Both the position numbers and the translations under genes were made by a program. Under the pieces are notes generated by a model. It was not told the origin of the DNA. It saw only the letters and a program-made list of their open reading frames with translations, and searched no databases. From Urbifossiella limnaea (lineage in GTDB: Bacteria; Planctomycetota; Planctomycetia; Gemmatales; Gemmataceae), in NCBI RefSeq assembly GCF_007747215.1, contig NZ_CP036273.1, forward strand, positions 7,610,322 to 7,674,321: a DNA stretch of 64,000 nt. The letters run 5' to 3'. This document shows, piece after piece, positions 20,201 through 35,200 of the stretch (position 1 is the first letter of the stretch; every line of letters begins with the position of its first letter).

Positions 20201-23200
20201 CGTCATGGTGATCCTCAACGACGTCCGCAGCGCCGCGACCGCCTACGTCCACAACACGACCCTGACGGCCGCGTCGGTCGCGGTGACCGCGGTCGAGGCC
20301 GCCGCGATTGTGGCCGACGCGCAGATCAACGTGTCGGCGTCGGGCGGCAGCTTCTACGGCACCGGTACGGTGCTGGCCGGCAACGGTCAGGCCGTCACGA
20401 ACATCGTGCTCAGCAAGGCGGTCGCCGACATCCAGGACAGCGACGTGACGGCCGACACGGTCGCCGTCGAAGCCCACAACACGTCGATGATCGACGCGAC
20501 GATCCTGAGCGCCACCTCGACCGGGGCCGACGGCTTCGGGTTCACGCTGGCGTTCAACACCGTGGGCTGGAAGGCGCAGAACCTCCTGTTCAACGCCGTG
20601 GACGCGCTGCTCGGGGATTCGCTGATCGCCAACGCCTTCGGGGCCGAGCAGCCCGCCGAGACGCGGGCGTTCATCCGCAACTCGACGATCAACGCGACGG
20701 GCGACGTAACGGTGCTGGCGGACAACGCCGCCCAGATCAACGCGACCGTGAGCAACGCCGCCGAGTCCGCGGCGTCCGCGATGTTCGGCGCGGTGGGCAA
20801 GAGCGTCGGCGGGGTGCTGGCGAGCAACCGGGTGAGCAGCACGGCCACGGCTTCAATCGAGAACCAGTCGGTGACGACGGCGGGCGCGGTGGTGGTGTCG
20901 GCCGAGGACCACGCCGGCATTTACGCGAACAGCAAGATCGTGTCGTCGTCGGTCACGACCAACGACGGCGGGGCGGCGGTCCTGCAGAGCCTGATCAACC
21001 CCTTCCTGTCGGCCGATTTTCACACGTCGGAGGGGGTACGCGACCTGGAGTTCGGGGACCGGGTGCGGCTGGCGAGCGACTTCGTCGTGGACGACTACAC
21101 GACCGACTCGGGCGTGCAGACGGTGGCCCCCGGGCAGGTCGTGCGGGTGGGGGACGACTACGGCGCGGCGACGTTCACGACGGACTCGGGGAAGCGGCTG
21201 CTGTCCCCCGGGGACGCGGTGCAGGTGGCCGACGGGTACGACGCCCTGCTGGGGACGGCCGGCGAGGTGTACCGCTACCTGGGGGCGCGGGGCCGGGTGG
21301 ACCTGGGGGTGCAGGACTACACCGACTCGGCGCGGTGGGCGGTGGTGGCGGGGGAGGCCGGGGCGGCGCTGCGGTACGCCGGGGCGGCGCCGCTGACGGC
21401 CGACCTGGGGGCGCTCGACTACCGCGACCCGGCCGTGTGGGTGAAGGTCGCGGGCAAGCCCGGGACCGTGTACACGTACATGGGCACGGCGGCGACCCTC
21501 GACCTGGGGACGCAGGACTACACCGACCTGGGGTTCTGGAAGCCGGTCCCGGTCACCCAGATCATCCCGCAGGGGAACAACGTCTCCGACTCGGACGCCA
21601 TGGCCCTCGGCGGGCTCGTCGTCCGCAACGACGTGCGCAGCGCCGTCGCCGCGTACCTGCAGAACACGACGGTGGTGGCGGACAGCGTCCGCGTGACGGC
21701 GGTGGAGGACGCGGTCCTGCGGGCGGCGGCGGACAGCACGGCGGTGGCGTCCGGCGGGAGCGCGTACGGGTCCGGGACCGTGCTCGCGGTGAACGCCACG
21801 ATCGCCACCAACCTGGTCCTGTCGGCGGCCGACGCCTTCATCACGGACAGCACGGTGACGACGCCGGGTGACGTGACCGTGGCCGCGGCGAACACGTCGC
21901 AGATCGACGCGACGACGCTCAGTTCGACGACCAGCGGGGACACCGCGGTCGGGGTCGTCCTCGCGTTCAACACCGTCGGCTGGCAGGCCCAGAACGTCCT
22001 GTTCAACGCCCTCGACGCGCTCGTCGGCACGAGCATCGGCACCGAGCAGCCGGCGCGGACCCGGGCGTACCTCCGCGACACCGCGGTCGCCGCCGGCGGC
22101 GACGTGTCGGTGACGGCGGACTCGGCGGTCCGGCTCAACGCGGTGGTGGGGAACGAGTCCACGTCGGCCGCGGCGGCGCTGATCGGGGCGACCGGGGCCG
22201 CCGGGAGCGGGGTGCTGGCCAGCAACCTGGTCAGCAGCACGGCGACCGCGTTCGTCGAGTACACGACGCCGGCGCGGGGCACGGTGACGGCCGGCGGGGC
22301 GCTGCTCGTGGCCGCCGCCGACGACGCGACGATCGACGCCGACGCGACGCTGGTGGCGGCCGCGTCCACGTCCAACGACGGCGGCGTCGGCATCCTCAAC
22401 ACCCTCATCAACACCCTCCTCGACGAGTACCAGTTCACCACGAAGTCCGGCTCCCGGGCGGTGGCGTTCGGCGACCGGGTGCGGGTGGACGACGCCTACG
22501 CCGGCGGCGGCACCGCGGGCGCCGTCTACCAGTACATGGGGACCGCCGCCACGCTCGACCTCGGCGCGGCGGACTACTCGGACTACGGCTTCTGGAAGGA
22601 GCTGAGCCCGTCGAACTTCCTCCCGACCGGCTACAACGTGACCGCGTCCGACTCGATCGGGGTGGGCGGCCTCGTCGTCCGCAACGACGTGCGCAGCGCC
22701 GTCGCGGCGACGGTCACGCACGCGACCGTGGATGCGGCGTCGGTGGCGGTGACGGCGCTCGAGCACGCGGCGATCGCCTCGACCGTCGACAGCGCCGCCA
22801 GCGCCTCGGGTGGCAGCGCCTACGGGACCGGCACCGTGATCGCCGTCAACGCGACGATCGCCACCAACCTCGTCCTGTCGTCGGCCTCGGCGACGATCGT
22901 GGACAGCGCGGTGACGACGTCGGGGGCGGTCCTGGTGGACGCCCAGAACATCTCCAACGTGGACGCCACGGTCGTCAACTCGGCGACGAGCGGGGACACG
23001 GCGGCGGGGGTGGCGCTGGCGTTCAACACCATCGGCTGGCGGTCCCAGAACCTGCTGTTCAACACCATCGACGCGCTCCTCGGCACGGACATCGGCACCG
23101 AGCAGCCGGCGGCGGTGACGGCGACGATCGTGGACACCCCGCTGAACGTCGGCGGCGACCTGACGGTCACGGCGCGGGCGGACGGGCAGGTGTCGGCGGT

Positions 23201-26200
23201 GCTGGACAACCGCGCCGTGTCGTCGGCCGGCGCCCTGGTGAACGCCACCGGGATGGCGGCCAGCGCGGCCCTGGCGAGCAACCGGGTGAGCACCCGCGCG
23301 ACGGCCTACGTCGACGACACCGCCGGCGCACCGGGAGTCGTGGCGGTGGGCGGGGCGCTGACGGTGGCGGCGGAGGACGGGGCCGGGGTGAACGCCGAGA
23401 GCCACCTGATCTCGTCGTCCACGACGGTCAACGACGGCGGCGCCAGCATCCTGAGGGCGTACCTCGCGCGGCTCGACGAGTACTCGTACACGACCAAGTC
23501 CGGCGTGGTGGTGGTCACCGGGGTCAACGCGCCGGCGTTCGACTTCACGTCGGCGGCGACGAGTCAGGCGGTGGCGCCGGACCAGCGGGTGAAGGTGCTG
23601 GCCGGGTACGACGCGAAGAAGGGGGTGGCGGAGGCCGTGTACCGGTACCTCGGCGCGGCCGGGACGCTGAACCTGAGCACGACCGACTACACCGACCAGT
23701 CGCAGTGGCAGCGGGTCGCGGTGGCGACGCCGGACCTGGTGCGGGTCGCGGCCGACTACGACCCCCTCAAGGGCGACGCCGGCGCGGTGTACCGGTACGT
23801 CGGCGGGTCGGGGACGATCGACCTGGGGGCCGAGGACTACACGAACGCGGCGCGGTGGCAGAAGATCACCACCTCGACGGCCGACTACGTCCCGAACATC
23901 GGCAACGTGACGGGCTCGGACGCGAAGTCGGTGGGCGGGCTGGTGGTCCGCAACGACGTCCGCGGGGGCGTGACGGCGTACCTGCACCACCTGACGGTGA
24001 ACGCGCCGTCGGTGGCGGTGACGGCGGTCGAGCAGGCGGTGATCACGGCGGCCGGGGAGAGCACCACGTCGGCGTCGGGCGGCAGCGCGTTCGGGACGGG
24101 GACGGTGTGGGCGGTCAACGGCGTCATCGTCACCAACAGCGTCCGGGGCAGCGCGGACGCACACCTGGACGAGGTGACGGTGACGACCGGGGACGTGACG
24201 GTGGCCGCGGAGACGGCGGCGCTGGTCGACGCGACCCTGCACGTGGCGAACACGTCGGGGGCGCTGGCGGCCGGGGTGGCGCTAGCGTTCAACACGGTCG
24301 GGTGGAACCCGGGGAACCTGCTGTTCCAGAGCCTCGACGCCCTGGTCGGGACCAACATCGGCACCGAGGTGCCGGTCGCCACGACGGCGTACATCCTCGA
24401 CTCCACCGTCAACGCGACCGGCGACGTGTCCGTCACGGCGGTGTCCGAGGCGCAGATCAACGCCACCGTCAGCAACGCCGCCAACTCGGCCGCGTCCGCG
24501 CTGTTCGGCGCGACCGGGTCGGCGGCGAGCGGGGTGCTGGCGAGCAACATGGTCAGTAGCAGCGTCACGGCCTCGATCACCAGCACCCCGGTGACGGCGG
24601 CGGGGGCGGTGGTGGTGTCGGCCGAGGACCACGCGGGGATTTATTCGAACAGCAAGATCGTCTCCTCCTCGATCACCACGAACGACGGCGGGGCGGCGAT
24701 CCTGCAGGGGTTCGTGAGCACCTTCCAGCAGGCGGACTTCACCACGTCGGAGGGGACGCGCGCCGTCGAATTCGGCGACCGAGTGCGGCTGGCGAGCGAC
24801 TTCGTGGTGGACGACTACACGACCGACTCGGGCGTGCAGACGGTGGCCCCCGGGCAAGTCGTGCGGGTGGCGGACGACTACGCCGCGCCGGCGTTCACGA
24901 CGGACTCGGGGAAGCGGCTGCTGTCCCCGGGCGACACCGTGCAGGTGGCCGACGGGTACGACCCGCTGCTGGGGACGGCCGGCGAGGTGTACGTCTACCT
25001 CGGCGCCCGCGGCCGGGTGGACCTGGGCGTCCAGGACTACACCGACGCGGCGCGGTGGGCGGTGGTGGCGGGCGAGGCCGGGGCGGCGCTGCGGTACGCC
25101 GGGGCGGCCCCGCTGACGGCGGACCTGGGGGCCCTCGACTACCGCGACCCGGCCGTGTGGGTGAAGGTCGCGGGCAAGCCGGGGACCGTGTACACGTACA
25201 TGGGGACCGCCGCGTCGCTCGACCTGGCGACCCAGGACTACACCGACCTGGGGTTCTGGAAGCCGGTGGCGGCGACGAACCTGATCCCGCAGGGGAACAA
25301 CGTCTCCGACTCGGACGCCATGGCCCTCGGCGGGTTGGTCGTCCGCAACGACGTGCGCAGCGCCGTCGCCGCGTACCTGCAGAACACGACGGTGGTGGCG
25401 GACAGCGTCCGCGTGACGGCGGTGGAGGACGCGGTCCTGCGGGCGGCGGCGGACAGCACGGCGGTGGCGTCCGGCGGGAGCGCGTACGGGTCCGGGACCG
25501 TGCTCGCGGTGAACGCCACGATCGCCACCAACCTGGTCCTGTCGGCGGCCGACGCCTTCATCACGGACAGCACGGTGACGACGCCGGGTGACGTGACCGT
25601 GGACGCCGCCAGCACGTCGCAGATCGACGCGACGACGCTGAGTTCGACGACCAGCGGGGACACCGCGGTCGGGGTCGTCCTCGCGTTCAACACCGTCGGC
25701 TGGCAGGCCCAGAACGTGCTGTTCAACGCCCTCGACGCGCTCGTCGGCACGAGCATCGGCACCGAGCAGCCGGCGCAGACCCGGGCGTACCTCCGCGACA
25801 CCGCGGTCGCCGCCGGCGGCGACGTGTCGGTGACGGCGGACTCGGCGGTCCGGCTCAACGCGGTGGTGGGGAACGAGTCCACGTCGGCCGCGGCGGCGCT
25901 GATCGGGGCGACCGGGGCCGCCGGGAGCGGGGTGCTGGCGAGCAACCTCGTCAGCAGCACGGCGACCGCGTTCGTCGAGTACACGACGCCGGCGCGGGGC
26001 ACGGTGACGGCCGGCGGGGCGCTGCTCGTGGCCGCCGCCGACGACGCGACGATCGACGCCGACGCGACGCTGGTGGCGGCCGCGTCCACGTCCAACGACG
26101 GCGGCGTCGGCATCCTCAACACCCTCATCAACACCCTCCTCGACGAGTACCAGTTCACCACGAAGTCCGGCTCCCGGGCGGTGGCGTTCGGCGACCGGGT

Positions 26201-29200
26201 GCGGGTCGACGACGCCTACGCCGGGGGCGGCACCGCGGGGGCGGTGTACCAGTACATGGGCACGGCCGCGACGCTCGACCTCGGCGCGGCGGACTACTCG
26301 GACTACGGGTTCTGGAAGGAACTGAGCCCGTCGAACTTCCTCCCGACCGGCTACAACGTCACCGCGTCCGACTCCATCGGCGTCGGCGGCCTCGTCGTCC
26401 GCAACGACGTGCGCAGCGCGGTGGCCGCGCACGTCACGCACACGACCGTCGGTGCGGCGTCGGTGGCGGTGACGGCCCTGGAGCACGCGGCGATCGCCTC
26501 GACCGTCGACAGCGCCGCCAGCGCCTCGGGTGGCAGCGCCTACGGGACCGGCACCGTGATCGCCGTCAACGCGACGATCGCCACCAACCTCGTCCTGTCG
26601 TCGGCCTCGGCGACGATCGTGGACAGCGCGGTGACGACGCCGGGGGCGGTCGTGGTGGACGCCCAGAACATCTCGAACGTGGACGCCACGGTCGTCAACT
26701 CGGCGACGAGCGGGGACACGGCGGCGGGGGTGGCGCTGGCGTTCAACACCATCGGCTGGCGGTCCCAGAACCTGCTGTTCAACACCATCGACGCGCTCCT
26801 CGGCACGGACATCGGCACCGAGCAGCCGGCGGCGGTGACGGCGACGATCGTGGACACCCCGCTGAACGTCGGCGGCGACCTGACGGTCACGGCGCGGGCG
26901 GACGGGCAGGTGTCGGCGGTGCTGGACAACCGCGCCGTGTCGTCGGCCGGCGCCCTGGTGAACGCCACCGGGATGGCGGCCAGCGCGGCCCTGGCGAGCA
27001 ACCGGGTGAGCACCCGCGCGACGGCCTACGTCGACGACACCGCCGGCGCACCGGGAGTCGTGGCGGTGGGCGGGGCGCTGACGGTGGCGGCGGAGGACGG
27101 GGCCGGGGTGAACGCCGAGAGCCACCTGATCTCGTCGTCCACGACGGTCAACGACGGCGGCGCCAGCATCCTGAGGGCGTACCTCGCGCGGCTCGACGAG
27201 TACTCGTACACGACCAAGTCCGGCGTGGTGGTGGTCACCGGGGTCAACGCGCCGGCGTTCGACTTCACGTCGGCGGCGACGAGTCAGGCGGTGGCGCCGG
27301 ACCAGCGGGTGAAGGTGCTGGCCGGGTACGACGCGAAGAAGGGGGTGGCGGAGGCCGTGTACCGGTACCTCGGCGCGGCCGGGACGCTGAACCTGAGCAC
27401 GACCGACTACACCGACCAGTCGCAGTGGCAGCGGGTCGCGGTGGCGACGCCGGACCTGGTGCGGGTCGCGGCCGACTACGACCCCCTCAAGGGCGACGCC
27501 GGCGCGGTGTACCGGTACGTCGGCGGGTCGGGGACGATCGACCTGGGGGCCGAGGACTACACGAACGCGGCGCGGTGGCAGAAGATCACCACCTCGACGG
27601 CCGACTACGTCCCGAACATCGGCAACGTGACGGGCTCGGACGCGAAGTCGGTGGGCGGGCTGGTGGTCCGCAACGACGTCCGCGGGGGCGTGACGGCGTA
27701 CCTGCACCACCTGACGGTGAACGCGCCGTCGGTGGCGGTGACGGCGGTCGAGCAGGCGGTGATCACGGCGGCCGGGGAGAGCACCACGTCGGCGTCGGGC
27801 GGCAGCGCGTTCGGGACGGGGACGGTGTGGGCGGTCAACGGCGTCATCGTCACCAACAGCGTCCGGGGCAGCGCGGACGCACACCTGGACGAGGTGACGG
27901 TGACGACCGGGGACGTGACGGTGGCCGCGGAGACGGCGGCGCTGGTCGACGCGACCCTGCACGTGGCGAACACGTCGGGGGCGCTGGCGGCCGGGGTGGC
28001 GCTAGCGTTCAACACGGTCGGGTGGAACCCGGGGAACCTGCTGTTCCAGAGCCTCGACGCCCTGGTCGGGACCAACATCGGCACCGAGGTGCCGGTCGCC
28101 ACGACGGCGTACATCCTCGACTCCACCGTCAACGCGACCGGCGACGTGTCCGTCACGGCGGTGTCCGAGGCGCAGATCAACGCCACCGTCAGCAACGCCG
28201 CCAACTCGGCCGCGTCCGCGCTGTTCGGCGCGACCGGGTCGGCGGCGAGCGGGGTGCTGGCGAGCAACATGGTCAGTAGCAGCGTCACGGCCTCGATCAC
28301 CAGCACCCCGGTGACGGCGGCGGGGGCGGTGGTGGTGTCGGCCGAGGACCACGCGGGGATTTATTCGAACAGCAAGATCGTCTCCTCCTCGATCACCACG
28401 AACGACGGCGGGGCGGCGATCCTGCAGGGGCTGATCAGCACGCTGCAGTCGGCCGACTTTAGCACGTCGGAGGGCGTGCGCGACCTGGAGTTCGGGGACC
28501 GGGTGCGGCTGGCCGACGACTACCTCGTGGACGACTACACCACGGACGCCGGGACGCAGACGGTGGCCCCCGGGCAGGTCGTGCGGGTGGCGGACGACTA
28601 CGGCGCGGCCGACTACACGACCGACTCGGGGAAGCGGCTGCTGTCCCCCGGCGACACCGTGCAGGTGGCCGACGGCTACGACTCCCTGATGGGGACCGGC
28701 GGCGCGGTGTACCGCTACCTGGGGACGCGCGGCCGGGGGGACCTCGGCCTCCAGGACTACACGGACGGCGCGCTGTGGGCGGTGGTCGCGGGGGAGGCGG
28801 GCGCCGCCTACCGGTACGTCGGGGCGACCCCGCTGACGGCCGACCTGGGCTCCCTCGACTACACGGACGCGGCCCTGTGGACGCTCGTCGCCCGGGAGCG
28901 GGGGAGCGTGTACACGTACATGGGCACCGCGGTCACCGGGCTGGGCCTCGACCTCGGCGCGCAGGACTACACGGACCGGGGGTTCTGGAAGCCGGTCCCG
29001 GCCACCCGGATCATCCCGCAGGGGCTCAACGTCACCGGCTCGGACGCGATGGCCCTCGGCGGGCTCGTCGTCCGCAACGACGTGCGCAGCGCCGTCGCCG
29101 CGTACCTGCAGAACACGACGGTGGTGGCGGACAGCGTCCGCGTGACGGCGGTGGAGGACGCGGTCCTGCGGGCGGCGGCGGACAGCTCGGCGGTGGCGTC

Positions 29201-32200
29201 CGGCGGGAGCGCGTACGGGTCCGGGACGGTGATCGCGGTGAACGCCACGATCGCCACCAACCTGATGCTGTCGGCGGCCGACGCCTACGTTACCGGCGGC
29301 GCGATCACCACGCCGGGCGACGTGACCGTGGCCGCGGCGAACACGTCGCAGGTGGACGCCACCACCCTCAGCGCCACGACCAGCGGGGACACGGCGGTGG
29401 GGGTGGTGCTGGCGTTCAACACCCTCGGCTGGCAGGCGCAGAACGTCCTGTTCAACACCCTCGACGCGCTGGTCGGGAGCAACATCGGCACCGAGCAGCC
29501 GGCGCGGACCCGGGCGTACGTCCGGGACACGCCGCTGGCCGTCGGGGGCGACCTGTCGGTGACGGCGGCGTCGGACGCGCAGGTGTTCGCCCGGGTCGGG
29601 AACCAGGCGACGTCGGCGGCGTCGGCCCTGATCGGGGCGACGGGTGCGGCCGGGAGCGGGCTGCTGGCGAGCAACCTCGTCAGCAGCACGGCGACGGCGT
29701 TCGTCGAGTACACGACGCCGGTGCGGGGCACGGTGACGGCCGGCGGGGCGCTGGTGGTGGCCGCCGAGGACAACACCGGGATCGACGCGGGCGCGACGCT
29801 GGTGGCGTCGTCGACGACGACGAACGACGGCGGCGCGAGCCTCGCCAACGACCTGATCAACTCCCTCCTGGACGACTACCGGTACACGACGAAGTCGGGG
29901 CCGCAGGCGGTGACGTTCGGCGACCGGGTGCGGCTGGACGACGCTTACGCCGGGGGCGGGACGGCGGGGGCGGTGTACCAGTACATGGGCACGGACGCGA
30001 CGCTCGACCTGGGGGCGGCGGACTACTCGGACTACGGCTTCTGGAAGGAACTGAGCCCGTCGAACTTCCTGCCGAGCGGCCTGAACGTGACCGGGTCGGA
30101 CGCGATCGGCATCGGCGGCCTCGTGGTCCGCAACGACGTGCGGAGCGCGGTGGACGCGCGCGTCACGCACACGACCGTCGGTGCGGCGTCGGTGGCGGTG
30201 ACGGCGCTGGAGCACGCGGCGATCGCCTCGACCGTCGACAGCGCCGCCAGCGCCTCCGGCGGCAGCGCCTACGGGACCGGCACCGTGATCGCCGTCAACG
30301 CCACCATCGCCACCAACCTCGTCCTGTCGTCGGCGTCGGCGACGATCGTGGACAGCGCGGTGACGACGCCGGGGGCGGTCGTGGTGGACGCCCAGAACAT
30401 CTCGAACGTGGACGCCACGGTCGTCAGCTCGGCGACGAGCGGGGACAAGGCGGCGGGGGTGGCGCTGGCCTTCAACACCATCGGCTGGCGGTCCCAGAAC
30501 CTGCTGTTCAACACCATCGACGCGCTCCTCGGGACGGACATCGGCACCGAGCAGCCGGCGGCGGTGACGGCGACGATCCTGGACAGCCCGCTGAACGTCG
30601 GCGGCGACCTGACCGTCACGGCACGGGCGGACGGGCAGGTGAGCGCCGTGCTGGACAACCGGGCGGTGTCGGCCGCCGGGGCGCTGGTCAACGCCGTCGG
30701 GATGGCGGCGAGCGTGGCGCTGGCGAGCAACCGGGTGAGCACCCGGGCGACGGCCTTCGTCGACGACACCGCCGGCGCCGCCGGCGTTGTGCAGGTCGGG
30801 GGCGCCCTCACCGTCGCGGCGGAGGACGGGGCGGGGGTGAACGCCGAGAGCCACCTGATCTCGTCGTCCACGACGGTCAACGACGGCGGCGTGAGCATCC
30901 TGAAGGCGTTCCTGGCGCGGCTCGACGAGTACTCGTACACGACCAAGTCCGGCGTGGTGGACGCGACCGGCGCCGACGCCCCGGCGTTCGACTTCACGTC
31001 GGCGGCGACGAGCCAGACGGTGGCGCCGGACCAGCGGGTGAAGGTGCTGGCCGGGTACGACGCGAAGAAGGGGGTGGCGGAGGCCGTGTACCGCTACCTC
31101 GGCGCGGCGGCGACGCTGAACCTGAGCACGACCGACTACACGGACCAGTCGCAGTGGCAGCGGGTGGCGGTGGCGACGCCGGACCTGGTGCGGGTGGCCG
31201 CCGACTACGACCCGCTGAAGGGCGACGCGGGGGCGGTGTACCGGTACGTCGGCGGGTCGGCCACCCTCGACCTGGGGGCGCAGGATTACAAGAACGACGC
31301 CGCGAACTGGCAGAAGATCACCACGTCGACGGCCGACTATATCCCGAACATCGGCAACGTCACCCCGTCGGACGCGAAGTCGGTGGGCGGGCTGGTGGTC
31401 CGCAACGACGTCCGCGGGGGCGTGACGGCGTACCTGCACCACCTGACGGTGAACGCACCGTCGGTGGCGGTGACGGCGCTGGAGCAGGCGGTGATCACGG
31501 CGGCGGCCGAGAGTACCACGTCGGCGTCGGGCGGCAGTGCGTTCGGGACGGGGACGGTGTGGGCGGTCAACGGCGTCATCGTCACCAACAGCGTCCGGGG
31601 CAGCGCGGACGCACACCTGGACGAGGTGACGGTGACGACCGGGGACGTGACGGTGGCCGCGGAGACGGCGGCGCTGGTCGACGCGACCCTGCACGTGGCG
31701 AACACGTCGGGGGCGCTGGCGGCCGGGGTGGCGCTGGCGTTCAACACGGTCGGGTGGAACCCGGGGAACCTGCTGTTCCAGAGCCTCGACGCCCTGGTCG
31801 GGACCAACATCGGCACCGAGGTGCCGGTCGCCACGACGGCGTACATCCTCGACTCCACCGTCAACGCGACTGGCGACGTGTCCGTCACGGCGGTGTCCGA
31901 GGCGCAGATCAACGCGACGGTGAGCAACGCCGCCTCGTCCGCCGCGTCCGCGCTGTTCAACGCCACCGGTGCCGCGTTCGGCGCCGTGCTGGCGACGAAC
32001 AAGGTGAGCAGCAGCGCGTCGGCCTCGATTACGAGCACCCCGGTCACGGCCGCGGGTGAGGTACTCGTCCGGGCCGAGGACCAGGCCGGGGTCTTCGCGA
32101 ACAGCAAGATCATCTCCTCCTCGGTCACGTCGAACGACGGCGGGGCGGCGATCCTTCAGGGGCTCATCAACAACCTGCTACCGGCCGACTTCAGCACGGC

Positions 32201-35200
32201 CGAAGGGACGCGCGCCATCGACTTCGGCCAGCGCGTGCGGCTGGCGTCGGACTTCGTCGTCGACGACTTCACCACCGACCAGGGCGTGCAGACGGTGGCG
32301 CCGGCCCAGGTGGTGCGCCTGACCGACGACTACGCCGTGGCGGGCTTCACGACCGAGTCGGGCCGCCGGCTGATGGTGCCCGGGGACGTGGTGCAGGTCG
32401 GCGACGACTACGACCCGCTCCTGGGGACGCCGGGCGAGGTGTACCTGTACGTCGGCGCCCGCGGCCGGCTCGACCTGGGGATTCAGGACTACACGGACGC
32501 CGCGCTGTGGGTGCTCGTCGGCGGCGACGCGGGGAGCGCGTACCGCTACCTCGGGGCGGCGCCGCTGACGGGTGACCTGGCGGCGCAGGACTACCGCGAC
32601 GAGGCGCTGTGGGCGAAGGTCGCGGGCTCGCCGGGGACCGTGTACCAGTACATGGGGACGGCGGCGACGCTCGACCTCGGCACCCAGGACTACGAGGACC
32701 TGGGGCTGTGGAAGGCGGTACTCGAAACCCAGCTTGTCCCGGCGCTCAACATCACCGACTCCGACTCCACCTCGGTCGGCGTCCTCGTCGTCCTCAACGA
32801 TGTGCGGAGCGACGTGAAGGCGCTCCTCGACCACGTCCCCGTCACCGCGGCGGCCGTGACCGTCGTGGCGCTCGAGACGGCCGTCATCCGCGCCACCGCG
32901 GACAACAGCACCACGTCGTCGGGCGGGAACTCGCTGACGGGCGGCGGCACGTCCGACGCCGGCGGCGGCGTCCTGGCGACGAACCTCATCCTGAGTTCGG
33001 CGAGCGCGACCGTCCGCGAGAGCCACGTCACGACGACCGCCGGCGACCTCGAAGTCCGCGCCGAGAACCTGTCGCAGATCGACGCGAAGAACGCGAACGC
33101 CACGTCGAGCAACGGGCAGTCGATCACGCCCACGCTGGCGTTCAACACGATCGGGTGGAAGCCGCAGAACGTCCTCTTCACCACCCTCGACGCGCTGGTC
33201 GGCGACCCGCTCATCTCCAACGCGCTCGGTGGCCAGCAGCCGGCCCAGGTGCGGGCCGAAGTCATCAACTCGCGCCTCGACATCGCCGGCGACGTGACCG
33301 TCTCTGCGCTGAACGAGGCGGCGGTCAACGCCGAGTTGAGCAACAACGCGACCGCCGTGTCGATCGCCATCGCCACTGCCACGAGCCTCAGCGTCGGCGT
33401 CGCCATCGCCAGCAACATGGTGAACGCCGAGACGCACGCGAGCATCGACTACGTCACCACGGCCGCCGACTACACCGTGACGAGCACGCCGGCCACGCTG
33501 CGGCCCGGCGACCGCGTCGTGCTCGCGTCCGGGAAGGTCTACGAGTACCTCGGGCCGGTCGTCGCCGCGCCGAACCTGGGCGCGATCGCCTACGCGACGA
33601 ACGCGGCCTGGCGGGAGTTCAACGTCGTCCTCGCGCGGAACGTGACGGTGTCCGGCGAGGACAGCGCCACGATCACCTCCGACAGCACCATCGAGGTGCT
33701 GGCCCAGTCCGCCAGCGACGCCGGGCTGAGCATCGTGACCGGGCTGCTCACCCCGTTCCTCACCGACTACCAGTACACGACCAAGTCCGGCGTGCGGCTT
33801 GTGAAAGCGGGCGACCTGGTCCTCGACGACGAGAACCCGACCCCGCTCCCGACGCCGACGGACCCCGGCGCCGAGATCAACAGCGTCTACCAGTACATCG
33901 GGGCCGACGCCACCCTCGACCTCGCGGCGCAGAACTTCGCGGACACGAGCAAGTGGGCGCAGGTCAAGGTCGAGCAGATGTTCGCCATCCTCAACAACCT
34001 GGGGCTGAACATCGACCCGGCCGACTCGACCGCGGCCGGCGCCATCGCGGTGCGGAACGACGTGCGGGGCGGCGTCACGAGCTCGATCGCCCACTCGACC
34101 GTGTCCGCCGCCGACCGCCTCGCGGTCACGGCGATCCAGACGGCCACGATCCGCGCCACGGACACCAGCACCGTCACGTCGATCGGCGGGAGTGTCCTCG
34201 TCGGCGGCTCGTCCAACGCGTTCAACTTCGTCATCGCCACGAACCTGGTGCTGAGCGGTGCCAGCGCCTTCATCACATCCAGCGACGTGACGACGGGCAC
34301 GGGCGACGTGGCCGTCGAGGCGGTGAACACGTCCGCCGTCTCGGCCACGATCGCGAGCACCACGACCTCGAAGGGCGTGTCGGTCGGGGCGACAGTGGCG
34401 TTCAACACGATCGGGTGGGACTCACAGAACATCATCTTCAACCTGGCCGAGGCGATCTCCGGCGCCCCGCTCGGGACCGAGAAGCCCGCCACGACCCAGG
34501 CGTACATCACCGCCTCCACGGTCCGCGCCGGCGGGTCCGTGAGCGTCACCGTGATGTCGGACGCGAGCATCGACGCGACCGTGGAGTCGGCGTCCACGGC
34601 CATCAAGGCCACGCTGGCAGGGAGCACGAGCGTCGGCGTCGGCGCCATCGTGGCGATGAACAAGGTCAGCACCAAGACCCACGCCTACGTGCAGGACGCG
34701 CCGGTCCTGCTGGCCTCGAACGGGAGCGTCGAGGTGCTGGCGTCGGACGTCACGGAGGTCACGTCGTTCGTCACGGCCGCGGCCCTGTCGGTGGCCGCGT
34801 CCGCCGACAAGGCGACGGGCATCTCCGTCGGCCTGAGCGTCACGCGGAACGAGATCGCGAACGACATGGAGGCGTTCATCGCGAACGTCCCGCAGCCGAC
34901 GGCGGTCAACGGCAACGTGACGGTGCGCGCCGACGAGAGCGCGACGATCGACGCGACCGCGACGGCGTCGTCGATCGTGGTCGCCGTCAGCCTGGAGAAG
35001 AGCACCGCGTTCAGCGGCGGCGGGGCGACGGCGGTCAACCTCATCGGCGGCAACAGCAACGCCTCCATCACGGGCGGCGCGGTCCTCGCCACCGGCGCGG
35101 CGCCGACGGCCGGGATGATCGAGGTAAGCAGCACGTACAGCTCGACCATCACGGCGACGGTGGAGGCCATCGCCATCGCGGCCGGCGGCGGGCTGGCCGG

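Larger units (their letters stand above)
15790..34740 (+). repeat. Region A: about 15 units of a roughly 1.24 kb (415-residue) repeat
   Basis: Each full unit runs through GGLVVxNDVRS, a SGGSxxGxGT turn, AVNxxIxTNxVLS, a VDAT strand, LAFNTIGWxxQNLLFN, DALLGTxIGTEQPA, AQINAxVxN, LASNxVSS, a VxAEDxAGI strand and TNDGG. It ends in one to four YxYxG...W modules. NDVR marks unit starts near 17.8, 19.1, 20.2, 21.6, 22.7, 23.95, 25.3, 26.4, 27.7, 29.05, 30.1, 31.4, 32.8 and 34.05 kb; a divergent first unit lacks it. Alternating beta-strand motifs suggest a solenoid or beta-helix. The outer units are diverged and the central nine form three near-identical triplets. Confidence 0.88.
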
